A DNA stretch of 64,000 nucleotides, taken from Marinicella rhabdoformis (lineage in GTDB: Bacteria; Pseudomonadota; Gammaproteobacteria; Xanthomonadales; Marinicellaceae). Position numbers and translations under genes: made by a program. The stretch lies in contig NZ_VTFS01000002.1 in assembly GCF_009671245.1 (NCBI RefSeq), positions 124,001 through 188,000 of the forward strand, written 5' to 3'. This document shows positions 25,352 through 33,624 of the stretch, piece by piece. The notes under the pieces were generated by a model that was not told the DNA's origin, did no database searches, and saw nothing but the letters and a program-made list of their open reading frames with translations. Numbering within the stretch: the stretch's first letter is position 1; every line of letters begins with the position of its first letter.

Positions 25352-26287
25352 TTAAAGTTTTTCCATCATTTCTGGAATGATGGTAAATAAATCACCAACC
25401 AAACCGATGTCAGCCACTTCGAATATCGGAGCGTCTGCATCTTTGTTGATGGCGACTATTGTGCCGGCATCTTTGATACCGGTTAAATGTTGGATGGCAC
25501 CTGATATGCCGAAACACATGTATAAATCAGGAGCGATGATTTTACCTGTTTGCCCCACTTGCATGTCGTTAGGCACGTAGCCTGCGTCAACGGCTGCACG
25601 TGATGCACCCGTGGCGGCACCAATTTTGTCGGCCAAGTTGAAAACGATTTCAAAGTTTTCCTCTGAACCCACGCCACGGCCACCTGAGATGACTTTGCTG
25701 GCTGTTTGTAGGTCAGGGCGGTCTGAATTGCCTGATGATAATTCAACAAATCTTGTGTGCGTGGCGGCAGTTTCTAAGCTTGATGAAACAACGGATGCAC
25801 TGCCACCTGAGGTTTTGTCCGCAGCAAAAGATGCAGTTCGCACTGTTGCAACGTTATTAGCAGCTTCGGTACTGACGGTAACAATCGCATTACCCGCATA
25901 AATAGGACGCTTGAATGTTTTGGCGTCGATGACTTCCATCAAGTCACTGATTTGGTTAACGCCTAATAAGGCGGCAACGCGTGGCATCAAGTCTTTACCG
26001 AATGTGGTCGATGGACCCCAAACGTAATCATAGCCTTTGCCCATTTCAGCAATCGTTGGTGCAATTGATGCAGCCAGTTGATCGTGGTTGTCAGAACAAG
26101 TAACCGCGTTCACTTGGTTAACGCCTTCAAAAGACGCGATGTCAGCGGCTAAAGTGTCGGCGTTTGCAGCAAATAAAACCACGTCGATGCTGTCTGCGCC
26201 GAGTTGTTTGGCAGCTGTTAATACCTTGGCTGTGCTTTGATTAACGCTGTTACCGTTATGTTCTGCAATAATTAAAACTGAACTCAT
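25352..26287 (-). CDS. etfA: Electron transfer flavoprotein, alpha subunit
   Basis: A 311-residue FAD-binding subunit passing electrons from acyl-CoA and related dehydrogenases to ETF-ubiquinone oxidoreductase. The C-terminal FAD domain is clear: SGGRGVGS near residue 205, [23 protein letters not shown] and [15 protein letters not shown]. It overlaps etfB by four bases (ATGA), the usual etfBA arrangement. Confidence 0.95.
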   Translation of the reverse strand: MSSVLIIAEHNGNSVNQSTAKVLTAAKQLGADSIDVVLFAANADTLAADIASFEGVNQVNAVTCSDNHDQLAASIAPTIAEMGKGYDYVWGPSTTFGKDLMPRVAALLGVNQISDLMEVIDAKTFKRPIYAGNAIVTVSTEAANNVATVRTASFAADKTSGGSASVVSSSLETAATHTRFVELSSGNSDRPDLQTASKVISGGRGVGSEENFEIVFNLADKIGAATGASRAAVDAGYVPNDMQVGQTGKIIAPDLYMCFGISGAIQHLTGIKDAGTIVAINKDADAPIFEVADIGLVGDLFTIIPEMMEKL

Positions 26288-27036
26288 GATACCAACCCCT
26301 TTTCTTTCAATACGTTGACCAATTCATCCACAGATTCAACCATGATGCCTTTTTGGCGTGGTTGCGGTGGCTCATGTTGCGATACCATCACTGGTGCGCC
26401 ATCAGATGAAGCGACCAAGTCAGCAATGGCTTGCACGTCCAAAGGCTTTTTCTTGGCTTTCATGATGTCAGGCAATTTAACAAAACGAGGCTCATTCAAG
26501 CGCAAGTCTGTAGAAATAACAGCAGGTAAGTCAACTTCAATGGTTTCCAAACCGGCATCTACTTCACGAGTGACTTGGGCTGTCTCGCCATTCAATACCA
26601 ATTTAGATGCAAATGTGGCTTGTGGGCGGTTCCACAAAGTCGCCAGCATTTGAGGTGTTTGGTTGTTGTCATCATCAATGGCTTGTTTACCCATGATGAC
26701 CAAGCCAGGTGCTTCTGCTTCAACCACTTTCAATAACACTTGTGCTGCGTGCAAAGGCTGGATGGCTTCGTTACTTTCAACCAAGATTGAACGATCGGCA
26801 CCCATGGCCATCGCTGTTCTTAATTGTTGTTGGCTGTCGTTGCTGCCGATGGTGACTACCACCACTTCGTCAGCATGACCTTGTTCTTTGATTCGTAAGG
26901 CTTCTTCTATGGCGATTTCATCAAATGGGTTGATACTCATTTTGACACCGTCTGTGGCAACGCCAGAGCCGTCAGGCTTGACCTGAACACGCACGTTGTA
27001 ATCCACGACGCGCTTGATTGCGACCAGTATTTTCAT
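26284..27036 (-). CDS. etfB: Electron transfer flavoprotein, beta subunit
   Basis: A 250-residue subunit, of normal length, with the N-terminal MKILVAIKRVVDYNVRV and the family signature VDLPAVISTDLRLNEPR near residues 167-183. It is the first gene of etfB-etfA-ALDH7. An extended -10 promoter lies upstream at 27068-27076. Confidence 0.95.
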   Translation of the reverse strand: MKILVAIKRVVDYNVRVQVKPDGSGVATDGVKMSINPFDEIAIEEALRIKEQGHADEVVVVTIGSNDSQQQLRTAMAMGADRSILVESNEAIQPLHAAQVLLKVVEAEAPGLVIMGKQAIDDDNNQTPQMLATLWNRPQATFASKLVLNGETAQVTREVDAGLETIEVDLPAVISTDLRLNEPRFVKLPDIMKAKKKPLDVQAIADLVASSDGAPVMVSQHEPPQPRQKGIMVESVDELVNVLKEKGLVS

Positions 27037-27067
27037 GGGAAATTCTACGCTGTTTAAAAGGCGTCGG

Positions 27068-27076
27068 ATTATAGCA
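27068..27076 (-). promoter_or_regulatory. Extended -10 promoter of etfB
   Basis: Minus-strand TGCTATAAT, a perfect extended -10, about 32 bases before the etfB ATG. No good -35 is seen, as expected for the extended -10 class. Confidence 0.6.
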
Positions 27077-27078
27077 CA

Positions 27079-27121
27079 ATGCCGCTGGCTTTAAAACTTG
27101 GAGTCAGTAAACCAGCGGCAT
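27079..27121. repeat. Ten-bp inverted repeat upstream of the etfB promoter
   Basis: ATGCCGCTGG (27079-27088) and CCAGCGGCAT (27112-27121), perfect, with a 23-base loop. It adjoins the -10 of etfB and follows the stop of the 27147 gene. Without a T run it is either a weak terminator or a binding site. Confidence 0.55.
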
Positions 27122-27146
27122 GTTAATGGTGGTGAGTTAATGTGGT

Positions 27147-28550
27147 TTAGTTTAAAGCCAGTTTTATATTGACTGGTAAGTATTTATCTTCAAATCTTAA
27201 AGGGTTGATTTGATTTACAATTTGTTGCTTTAAAGGCAACCATTTCTTTGGCCAGACGTTTTTGTAACCAATGAGGTATTCAATTATTTCAGCGTGGTTT
27301 TGCTCAAAATAAGGTGATGCTATCAAAGCTTTTAAATAGCGATAACTGTGTTCACTTTCTTTGTTAAAAGCATAGTGCATAAAACGATTGAGTTCTTTGT
27401 CAGATGGATCAGAGGCCAATGACTCTAGTAGAAAGTCGGCTATTTTTTTATCAAAACCAACTGCCGATACATATCGGGAAGCTTGTTTCATGTCTGTAAA
27501 TGGTGCTTCCAATTCAGCCATCTGTTGGTATTTTTCATTGTGTTTCCAGCTGTTAAATACATATTTTAATTGTTTGAATACATGCGTTTCCGCTTTCATA
27601 GACAAAACAAGAGGTTTGATTTTAGGGTGTGAGACATTCAACTGATCGAATTTTTTCTGAGCCCACATGTCAGGAACTTCAGTCAAAACTTGCTTGATTT
27701 GCTCAGCTGATAAGTAATCGACAAACAAATCCAAAGCGGCCACCACAGGCACTAATTGGCCTGTGTGTCGAATACATCCCGAACCATAAGTGTATTGAAT
27801 TTCATCTTGTAACCACAAGGAATGGTCGACCACTGTTTTGGCGACTTGTTTTGGTGCCAGTCTAGATAGAGCCACCCAGCTGCCAAGGGCCACTTCGAAG
27901 CTTTCATCTTTGATCAAAGGCAGTAAATCATCAGCATTGGTGTGCATCGCTATGCGGTTAATGGCTTGGTACCTGAGTCTTTTGCCTTGGTAATCATCTT
28001 GATTCAATAAAGAGGTGGTTTTTAATTTATCAATGGCGTCGTCCAGTGACAGTTGTTCTTTGCTGGGGTATTTAAAAAGGTTGTCCCAATTGACCTGTTT
28101 GGTTAAGTTTTTGGCGTAAATTGGATTTGTTCTAATATATTCGAGTGAGTGTAATTTACTTTGACGAGGCCAAGCTTGGTAGGCATTGTTGGCCACTTGG
28201 TCATATACCGGAATTGATGGGTTGTTCTTTCTTAATAAACCCGCCTCAACGTAAGGCCAAAGTTCATCTTTGTCTAGGAATTGACTCAAGGCATGCAGTA
28301 AAGCATTGGCTTCATTGGCTGGGTCTGATTTGATGATTTTATACCAGTCTTTGGTTTTAACTTGATGACCTTCTAAGTCTGAATAACTGTTGACTTCGTG
28401 CCAATCATTGCGCTTCATTTGATAGAGATTGCCATTAAACTCTTTGATGACCAATTCAGAAGGATCGGCCACCATCATGGCATGGGATACAGGAAACAGT
28501 ATGGTAATCAAGCTGAGGACAAGGACAAAGACCCAGGTATTTTTTTTCAT
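27147..28550 (-). CDS. Exported protein of unknown function, helical-repeat-like
   Basis: A 467-residue protein with signal peptide MKKNTWVFVLVLSLITILFPVSHA. The mature part is almost entirely predicted helix, with regularly spaced Leu/Ala and segments such as DDLLPLIKDESFEVALGSWVAL and ALDLFVDYLSAEQIKQVL that resemble HEAT-type repeats. There are no catalytic motifs and one lone Cys (SGCIRH). I do not recognise it. It is transcribed alone between the metalloprotease and etfB. Confidence 0.7.
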   Translation of the reverse strand: MKKNTWVFVLVLSLITILFPVSHAMMVADPSELVIKEFNGNLYQMKRNDWHEVNSYSDLEGHQVKTKDWYKIIKSDPANEANALLHALSQFLDKDELWPYVEAGLLRKNNPSIPVYDQVANNAYQAWPRQSKLHSLEYIRTNPIYAKNLTKQVNWDNLFKYPSKEQLSLDDAIDKLKTTSLLNQDDYQGKRLRYQAINRIAMHTNADDLLPLIKDESFEVALGSWVALSRLAPKQVAKTVVDHSLWLQDEIQYTYGSGCIRHTGQLVPVVAALDLFVDYLSAEQIKQVLTEVPDMWAQKKFDQLNVSHPKIKPLVLSMKAETHVFKQLKYVFNSWKHNEKYQQMAELEAPFTDMKQASRYVSAVGFDKKIADFLLESLASDPSDKELNRFMHYAFNKESEHSYRYLKALIASPYFEQNHAEIIEYLIGYKNVWPKKWLPLKQQIVNQINPLRFEDKYLPVNIKLALN

Positions 28551-28628
28551 ATCAAACTCCAGTTATCAGTAATAAGTCGGACATGAAAAAATTCAAATAG
28601 GTTCAAACTGATTTGATTTGTTATGAAT

Positions 28629-28672
28629 AAAAAAGTGTAATGCCACTGTTTTTAAGAGTTTACAGTGGCATT
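28629..28672 (-). terminator. Terminator after the metalloprotease gene
   Basis: AATGCCACTGT (28639-28649) pairs with ACAGTGGCATT (28662-28672). On the minus strand the stem is followed, after ACAC, by a T run (28629-28634). Confidence 0.7.
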
Positions 28673-28689
28673 GTTGTTGGAGAAAAATA

Positions 28690-30081
28690 TTAATTTTCAA
28701 AGCCGTTTTCAAAAATTAAATCAAAACCAAATGGTGCAATACATGAAGGTGAGTTGCTGGCCAATCGGCTGTCAAATAAGTCAATAACGGTTGGATGAAA
28801 TTCATCATCACTTAAGCCACAACCTGCACCATTAGGAGCGCCAACATGGCAATAACTCATAATCGTACCTTTGCCGCCAGCCGGGCAAGTGGGCGTGCCA
28901 CCAAAGCAGCTGCCACCTTCACCATTGTAACAATTGTCTAAGGCAGGGGTATAACAATGGGTGTGTGGCGATCCCATGTTGTGTCCTATTTCGTGGGCCA
29001 AAAATTGTGCAATAAAACCTGTGCCAGCATTAGAACCAATTCGGTTGACACTGTAACTGCCTACTGTGGCTGTTCCACCATTTGCTAAAAAACCATTTTC
29101 ACAATACTGGTTAATCCAAGCAATACCAGAGAAACTGTTGGCATTGATGTTTTGTCCACTGAGTAAAGCGGCAAAATTACGGTAGATATGTGATTGATTG
29201 ACACGCCAATGTTCACCGAAATCTGTCAAAGCTTTGCTGATGTCCGGCTCGTTTGGATAAGGGTCGTTATTGGTTCGCAGTGTTACATCGCCCATTAAGA
29301 ACTTCACAGAAGCGTCCCTTTCAAAATAAACGTTCATGTTAACAAATAAAGTGTTGATGTAATTCATGGCGGTGTTGACGTTATTAGATTTCCCGTCCAT
29401 CCATTCAGTATCTGTATCTATAGCCAATATGGCTTCGTAATCGATGCTACCTTGTAAGTTTGTTGAGAGGTTGTGGGATTTCATGGCCATTTTCATATCA
29501 GCCAAAGGATCACCCGGCTGGTTTTCAATAGAAGATAAGCAAGAGGACGAGGCATCATGTGAATTTTTTGGCACTGAATTAACTCGGAAGTCGAGGCCTG
29601 TTTGTAAATTACCTGTGATATTAAAGCTAATCCCTTTTTCAATCACCATGCCGGTTACATCTCCAGTTTTAGCATCAACCAACAAACCTAAGCCATGTTT
29701 GGCTGCACTGAATGCCATTACTTCTATAGGCGCAATGATTTGTTTGCCTTGGTCGCTCAGTAACGTTATTTCTGCACCTGGTGCCATCAACTCATAGCGG
29801 GTTAATTGTATGTTTTGTATGATGGGTGAAAATTTTTCATTTTCAAGTTTAACCAATTGAGGGAAACCATTAACTTGAATGGCTTGATTAACGCGGGCAT
29901 CAAAAAGCTGATTCTTTGTTTTAGGGTTGATATGCCAACTTTGTTCAATGGGTGTTTTATCAGGTGAAATTGTCGGTGGTGCTTGTAAAGCATTGAGAAC
30001 TGAGCTGGTTTCACCGGAAACTATATGGGAAAAGATAAGTAATAATAGAAATAAAATGAAGTTAAATAGTTTGGTATACAT
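28690..30081 (-). CDS. Exported M12B/reprolysin-like zinc metalloprotease with IFENGFE tail
   Basis: A 463-residue secreted protease. Signal peptide at residues 1-23 (MYTKLFNFILFLLLLIFSHIVSG). A propeptide-like half (about 24-200) precedes a metzincin domain with HEIGHNMGSPHTH, the HExxHxxGxxH zinc site, and the downstream Met-turn TIMSYCH. Cys-rich GGSCFGGTPTC follows. It ends FDLIFENGFEN, the shared tail, placing it among proteins likely handled by one export or anchoring route. Single gene with a hairpin on each side. Confidence 0.9.
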   Translation of the reverse strand: MYTKLFNFILFLLLLIFSHIVSGETSSVLNALQAPPTISPDKTPIEQSWHINPKTKNQLFDARVNQAIQVNGFPQLVKLENEKFSPIIQNIQLTRYELMAPGAEITLLSDQGKQIIAPIEVMAFSAAKHGLGLLVDAKTGDVTGMVIEKGISFNITGNLQTGLDFRVNSVPKNSHDASSSCLSSIENQPGDPLADMKMAMKSHNLSTNLQGSIDYEAILAIDTDTEWMDGKSNNVNTAMNYINTLFVNMNVYFERDASVKFLMGDVTLRTNNDPYPNEPDISKALTDFGEHWRVNQSHIYRNFAALLSGQNINANSFSGIAWINQYCENGFLANGGTATVGSYSVNRIGSNAGTGFIAQFLAHEIGHNMGSPHTHCYTPALDNCYNGEGGSCFGGTPTCPAGGKGTIMSYCHVGAPNGAGCGLSDDEFHPTVIDLFDSRLASNSPSCIAPFGFDLIFENGFEN

Positions 30082-30177
30082 GGGTGCTCTTCAAAATAGT
30101 GGTGTTCAATGATTTTATCAGAGCTATAGAGGGCACTCACTAAATTTTGGACATATTTTTTGAGCGGGTGAGGGTGT

Positions 30178-30211
30178 CAGCCAGCAACCTAGAAAACGGT
30201 TGCTGGCTGAT
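30178..30211 (-). terminator. Strong hairpin after the DDGSG-repeat gene
   Basis: TCAGCCAGCAACC (30178-30190) and GGTTGCTGGCTGA (30199-30211), a perfect 13-base stem with an eight-base loop, 17 bases after the stop at 30228. There is no adjacent T run, so it may stabilise the 3' end rather than terminate. Confidence 0.55.
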
Positions 30212-30227
30212 GTTAAGTTATATCTGG

Positions 30228-31055
30228 CTATTTTGAGTATGGTTTTCCATTCACTTTGACGTGTCCAGATCCGTCGTCAATTAACTTAAATTCTCCTTGT
30301 AAATCAGTGATGTCAATTGATCCTGATCCATCGTCAACGGTGAAGTCGCCAGCCACATGTTTCGCTTGGATTGCGCCTGAGCCATCTTCGATATTAACAT
30401 TACCACCCATTTGCTTTAATTTAATTTCCCCAGAACCATCATCAATGGTGAATTCGCCAGTGATGTCTTTGGCAATGACATTGCCGGAGCCGTCATCAAT
30501 TTCTACTTCTGATTGAATGTTTGATAATTCTATGTGGCCAGAACCATCATCAATTTCTACTTCGTCTTTGATGTTGCTTAACTCGATATGACCAGAGCCG
30601 TCATCAACTTCAACAGAACCGTCTATATCAGAAATTTTTATGTGACCAGAACCGTCATCTACGATCAAGTCAAACGACTGTGGTACTTGAATGGTTAAAT
30701 GAATACTGATTTCAGGGTTTGAAAACAGCTTGTCTTTACTCTTTGCTTTCAATAAAGCAAAACCTTGGTCGCGTTTGAGTTCAAATTCCATGTCATCGGC
30801 AAAAGCAGATTCAAAATCATCCATGTCATTATACTTGTCTGATTCAATCTTGGCCTCAACTGTAATCACATCGACATCTGCGCCCACAATTTCCATGTGA
30901 CCGGCACCGGCATCAACTTCTAAACCGTCCACACGGCTGGCTTCTAGAGTCAGTTGTCGATCAAATGACAGGTCTTTGCCTGCATAGGCAGAAAGCGCCA
31001 AAGTGATACCAGCTGCCAAAATTATTGTTTTACTTTTCATGCCTAATTGATGCAT
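30228..31055 (-). CDS. Exported DUF4097-like protein with 18-residue DDGSG repeats
   Basis: A 275-residue protein. ATG 31055 follows GAGGAAAACT, giving signal peptide MHQLGMKSKTIILAAGITLALSAYA. From about residue 130 there are eight near-identical 18-residue repeats of the type VEIDDGSGHIELSNIxxE, plus a degenerate one (EVDAGAGHMEIVGA) nearer the N-terminus. The period and G-S-G turns suggest a short beta-solenoid with acidic Asp-Asp turns that may bind divalent cations. It resembles DUF4097 'adhesin' beta-helix proteins. Function unknown; single gene. Confidence 0.8.
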   Translation of the reverse strand: MHQLGMKSKTIILAAGITLALSAYAGKDLSFDRQLTLEASRVDGLEVDAGAGHMEIVGADVDVITVEAKIESDKYNDMDDFESAFADDMEFELKRDQGFALLKAKSKDKLFSNPEISIHLTIQVPQSFDLIVDDGSGHIKISDIDGSVEVDDGSGHIELSNIKDEVEIDDGSGHIELSNIQSEVEIDDGSGNVIAKDITGEFTIDDGSGEIKLKQMGGNVNIEDGSGAIQAKHVAGDFTVDDGSGSIDITDLQGEFKLIDDGSGHVKVNGKPYSK

Positions 31056-31151
31056 ATAGTTTTCCTCTGTTTTTGTTTTCAATACCATTATAAACGCATG
31101 ATTTAATACAATGTTACAATGCGTTTTGATTTTTTTGGGAATAGATTAACC

Positions 31152-31781
31152 ATGCTGATTTCAGACAGTCACCAATTTATTTTTGTTCACGTAAGGAAAG
31201 CCGCAGGCACCAGTTTGCGACAGATCCTTGAGCAGGTGTCCTTACCGAAAAACAATCAACTTTGGTATAAATTATTGAGCCGGAACGGCTTTGCTGTTGA
31301 TTACCATAACTACAGTTTTCGCAAACATTCTGCCTTGATTGAAGCAGAAAAAAGCATGCCCGCTGAAAAGTATCAAAACTATTTTAAGTTTGCTTTTGTC
31401 AGAAACCCTTGGGATCGATTGGTATCAGAATTTGAATACATCAAAACCCAAAGCACGCATTCTCGGCATAAAAAGTTAAGCCAAATGACTTTTGAGGACT
31501 ACATTACTTACCAGGGTCAAAGGCCGGCCGCGCATCAGTTCAATGTGCTTTGTAATCAACAGGGTCAATTGGATTTGGATTATGTCGGAAAGTTTGAGCA
31601 CTTGCATGAATCACTGAAATACATCAGTGAAAAAATAAAGCTAGACTGTACCCAAATACCCCACATCAACAAAATCAAAAAACAACCATTTCAAAGTTAT
31701 TACAACAAAGAAACGCAGCAAAAAGTGGCGAATATATGGGCCAAAGACATTGAGACCTTTGATTACCATTTTGAATATTAA
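31152..31781 (+). CDS. Sulfotransferase family 2-like protein
   Basis: A 209-residue cytosolic or membrane-associated enzyme that would transfer sulfate from PAPS to a sugar or lipid. The PAPS 5'-phosphate loop is FIFVHVRKAAGTSLRQIL near the N-terminus, and the 3'-phosphate motif is FAFVRNPWDRLVSEFEYI near residues 87-104. I start at ATG 31152 because relatives begin just before the FIFVH strand; an in-frame ATG at 31119 would add 11 residues. Neither has a strong ribosome site. Acceptor unknown. Confidence 0.78.
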   Translation: MLISDSHQFIFVHVRKAAGTSLRQILEQVSLPKNNQLWYKLLSRNGFAVDYHNYSFRKHSALIEAEKSMPAEKYQNYFKFAFVRNPWDRLVSEFEYIKTQSTHSRHKKLSQMTFEDYITYQGQRPAAHQFNVLCNQQGQLDLDYVGKFEHLHESLKYISEKIKLDCTQIPHINKIKKQPFQSYYNKETQQKVANIWAKDIETFDYHFEY

Positions 31782-31802
31782 CGAAAAAATAACAATTATC
31801 CG

Positions 31803-31830
31803 TTGACTTTAAGACATTTTTAAACATAAT
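31803..31830 (+). promoter_or_regulatory. Promoter of the rtcB leader RNA
   Basis: TTGACT (31803-31808), a 16-base spacer, CATAAT (31825-31830). It is followed by a leader of about 190 bases containing a tiny reading frame and a terminator before rtcB. Confidence 0.65.
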
Positions 31831-31904
31831 CATCAGACATTGGCGAACGGTCGCCATTTGAATTAATAAATAAGTTCCAAACACAGACGCTAAAGGAGGC
31901 TTTC

Positions 31905-31937
31905 ATGAAACAACAATTTAACTTAAAAAATGTATAG
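31905..31937 (+). CDS. Ten-residue leader peptide upstream of rtcB
   Basis: Reading frame MKQQFNLKNV, ATG 31905, TAG 31935-31937. A perfect AAAGGAGG (31892-31899) sits five bases before the ATG, the strongest ribosome site in the neighbourhood, which supports real translation of so short a frame. Codons are AAA CAA CAA TTT AAC TTA AAA AAT GTA: all A/U-ending except AAC, and rich in Lys, Gln, Asn and Leu(UUA). The stop codon lies in the base of the next hairpin. Its position before an antiterminator/terminator set suggests a ribosome-sensing leader. Confidence 0.6.
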   Translation: MKQQFNLKNV

Positions 31938-32029
31938 CCAACTTACGAACAAAATTCGTTTGAAAGGCTAGGACGCCATTCAGACACACTTTATAGAAAA
32001 GCCTGAATGGTTCCATTCAGGCTTTTTTT
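31935..32029 (+). promoter_or_regulatory. Predicted attenuator (hairpin, antiterminator, terminator) before rtcB
   Basis: TAGCC (31935-31939) and GGCTA (31966-31970) close a hairpin that includes ACGAA/TTCGT. Next, CCATTCAG (31976-31983) is an exact complement of CTGAATGG (32003-32010), which is also the left arm of the terminator stem with CCATTCAG (32013-32020). So the left arm can pair either upstream (antiterminator) or downstream (terminator). This three-arm design is that of transcription attenuators; operation is inferred. Confidence 0.6.
31997..32029 (+). terminator. Intrinsic terminator in the rtcB leader
   Basis: AAAAGCCTGAATGG (31997-32010) and CCATTCAGGCTTTT (32013-32026) with a TT centre, then T to 32029. 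It lies 175 bases before rtcB, so it must be read through or bypassed for rtcB expression from the 31803 promoter. Confidence 0.88.
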
Positions 32030-32203
32030 GTGCCTGCAGTTTTATCTCTGCACTAATACCACAAAATCAGCCAAAATTATTTTGATATGACAAGTTTGCC
32101 TTTAGGGGCTTATGTCAGGGGCTTTCGGCTGCCTGAAATAAACCGGCAGTGTATTTCATTGTTGGGGTTTGAGCCTTGTCATTCAGTGATCAGGAGATAT
32201 GCC

Positions 32204-33403
32204 ATGGGCATACAGATAGAAATAAACAAAGCGCGCGTGCCGATAAAAATATACACAGAGGACGTGGCGCCACAGGCGATTAACCAGTTGGTTAACATCG
32301 CGAATTTGCCGATTGTGCACCACCACATCGCAGCCATGCCAGACGTGCATTTGGGTATTGGGGCCACCGTAGGTTCAGTGATACCCACTTTGAATGCGGT
32401 GATACCCGCTGCAGTGGGTGTAGATATTGGTTGTGGCATGAATGCGGTGAGAACCAGTCTAACGGCCAAAGACCTGCCTGACAACTTGTACGGTGTCAGA
32501 CGTGAGATTGAAAAACGTGTGCCCGTGGGCTTTAACCACCACAGCAAGACGGTGGTTAACCGTTCAACGGTTAATGGTTTGGATAAGCCACTTGATGACT
32601 TGGTGGCCAAGCATCCTGCTATCATGAAAATGTTGCGTAATTTCAACAGAACATGGCATCGACAATTGGGCACTTTGGGTGGTGGAAACCACTTCATTGA
32701 GTTGTGCTTAGATGAAAACGATGACGTTTGGATCATGTTGCACTCGGGCTCTCGCGGGATTGGCAATGTGATTGGTAGGTACTTTATTAATCTGGCCAAG
32801 AAGGACATGCAGCGACATCAGCAACATTTGCCTGATGTGAACTTGTCTTACTTGCGTGAAGGTTCGAAGTATTTTGAAGACTATGTGGCAGCTGTTGACT
32901 GGGCGCAAGAATATGCCTGGATCAACCGCATGGAAATGATGAATTTGGTGGTGGATGCTTTAAAGGCGTCGAAACTGCCTGCGTTCAAATTGACCAAGAA
33001 AGCCATTAACTGTCACCACAATTACATTGCGCATGAAACGCACTTTGGTGAAAAAGTTATCGTAACCCGCAAGGGTGCGATTCGAGCAGGCGAGGGTGAA
33101 TTGGGCATCATTCCAGGATCAATGGGTGCCAAATCCTTCATTGTCAGAGGCAAAGGTTCGGCGATGAGTTTTTGTTCATGTTCACATGGTGCGGGCAGAA
33201 GCATGAGCCGCACAGAAGCCAAGCGGTCATTCAATACGCGAGATTTGGATGAGCAGACACAAGGCGTTGAATGCCGCAAAGACAAAGGCATGTTGGATGA
33301 AATACCCAGTGCTTACAAAGACATAGATCAAGTGATGGCCAACCAGAGTGATTTGGTGGACATTGTCCACACATTGAAACAAGTGGTTTGTGTCAAAGGC
33401 TGA
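32204..33403 (+). CDS. rtcB: RNA-splicing ligase RtcB
   Basis: A 399-residue Mn/GTP-dependent ligase joining RNA 2',3'-cyclic-phosphate (or 3'-phosphate) ends to 5'-OH ends, repairing tRNAs and other RNAs. Metal and nucleotide residues are in DVHLGIGATVG, GVDIGCGMNAV and GGGNHFIELC. HSGSRGIG and SCSHGAGRSMSR follow, the latter holding the His that forms the GMP adduct. ATG 32204 follows AGGAGATAT and matches the family N-terminus (MGIQIEI...KIYTED); the frame is open upstream to 32087. No rtcA or sigma-54 regulator rtcR is adjacent; a leader with an attenuator-like structure precedes it instead. Confidence 0.95.
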   Translation: MGIQIEINKARVPIKIYTEDVAPQAINQLVNIANLPIVHHHIAAMPDVHLGIGATVGSVIPTLNAVIPAAVGVDIGCGMNAVRTSLTAKDLPDNLYGVRREIEKRVPVGFNHHSKTVVNRSTVNGLDKPLDDLVAKHPAIMKMLRNFNRTWHRQLGTLGGGNHFIELCLDENDDVWIMLHSGSRGIGNVIGRYFINLAKKDMQRHQQHLPDVNLSYLREGSKYFEDYVAAVDWAQEYAWINRMEMMNLVVDALKASKLPAFKLTKKAINCHHNYIAHETHFGEKVIVTRKGAIRAGEGELGIIPGSMGAKSFIVRGKGSAMSFCSCSHGAGRSMSRTEAKRSFNTRDLDEQTQGVECRKDKGMLDEIPSAYKDIDQVMANQSDLVDIVHTLKQVVCVKG

Positions 33404-33422
33404 GTAAGCGAAGAACATGTCC

Positions 33423-33452
33423 ATGATGACCATGTTAATGATGACCATGTTA
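33423..33452. repeat. Two perfect 15-bp direct repeats
   Basis: ATGATGACCATGTTA occurs at 33423-33437 and 33438-33452, just after rtcB, followed by an imperfect GCCTCAAG/CTTGGGGC hairpin. No function is evident. Confidence 0.8.
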
Positions 33453-33504
33453 ATGATTAACGAGCCTCAAGTCAGTAGCTTGGGGCGCTTATAAGAGATT
33501 GAAT

Positions 33505-33624
33505 ATGAAAGTAATAAGTAAACAGATGAAAAAAGAACTTAAACACTTAAAACAAATTAAAGAAATTTTAGAGAATTGTCATGGACAAAGAATTACTCGA
33601 CGAGTTGATGTATTGCTTATCTGA
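33505..33624 (+). CDS. Possible 39-residue reading frame overlapping the next gene
   Basis: MKVISKQMKKELKHLKQIKEI... ends at TGA 33622-33624, 44 bases inside the next gene. The first part is a Lys/Leu-rich amphipathic helix. The ribosome site is weak (AAGAG about ten bases ahead). It may be a translated leader coupling to the 33581 gene, or chance. Confidence 0.2.
   Translation: MKVISKQMKKELKHLKQIKEILENCHGQRITRRVDVLLI

Noticed and set aside
30256-30516. Plus-strand open frame opposite the DDGSG repeats
   Set aside because: Repetitive antisense shadow of the repeat gene, with no ribosome site of its own.
30270-30660. CRISPR-like periodic DNA
   Set aside because: The 54-base periodicity is coding (18-residue repeats in frame); there are no identical short repeats with unique spacers. 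No CRISPR array was seen anywhere in the window.
32087-32203. N-terminal extension of RtcB from the upstream in-frame ATG
   Set aside because: The extension does not match the family, and AGGAG sits before the ATG at 32204.
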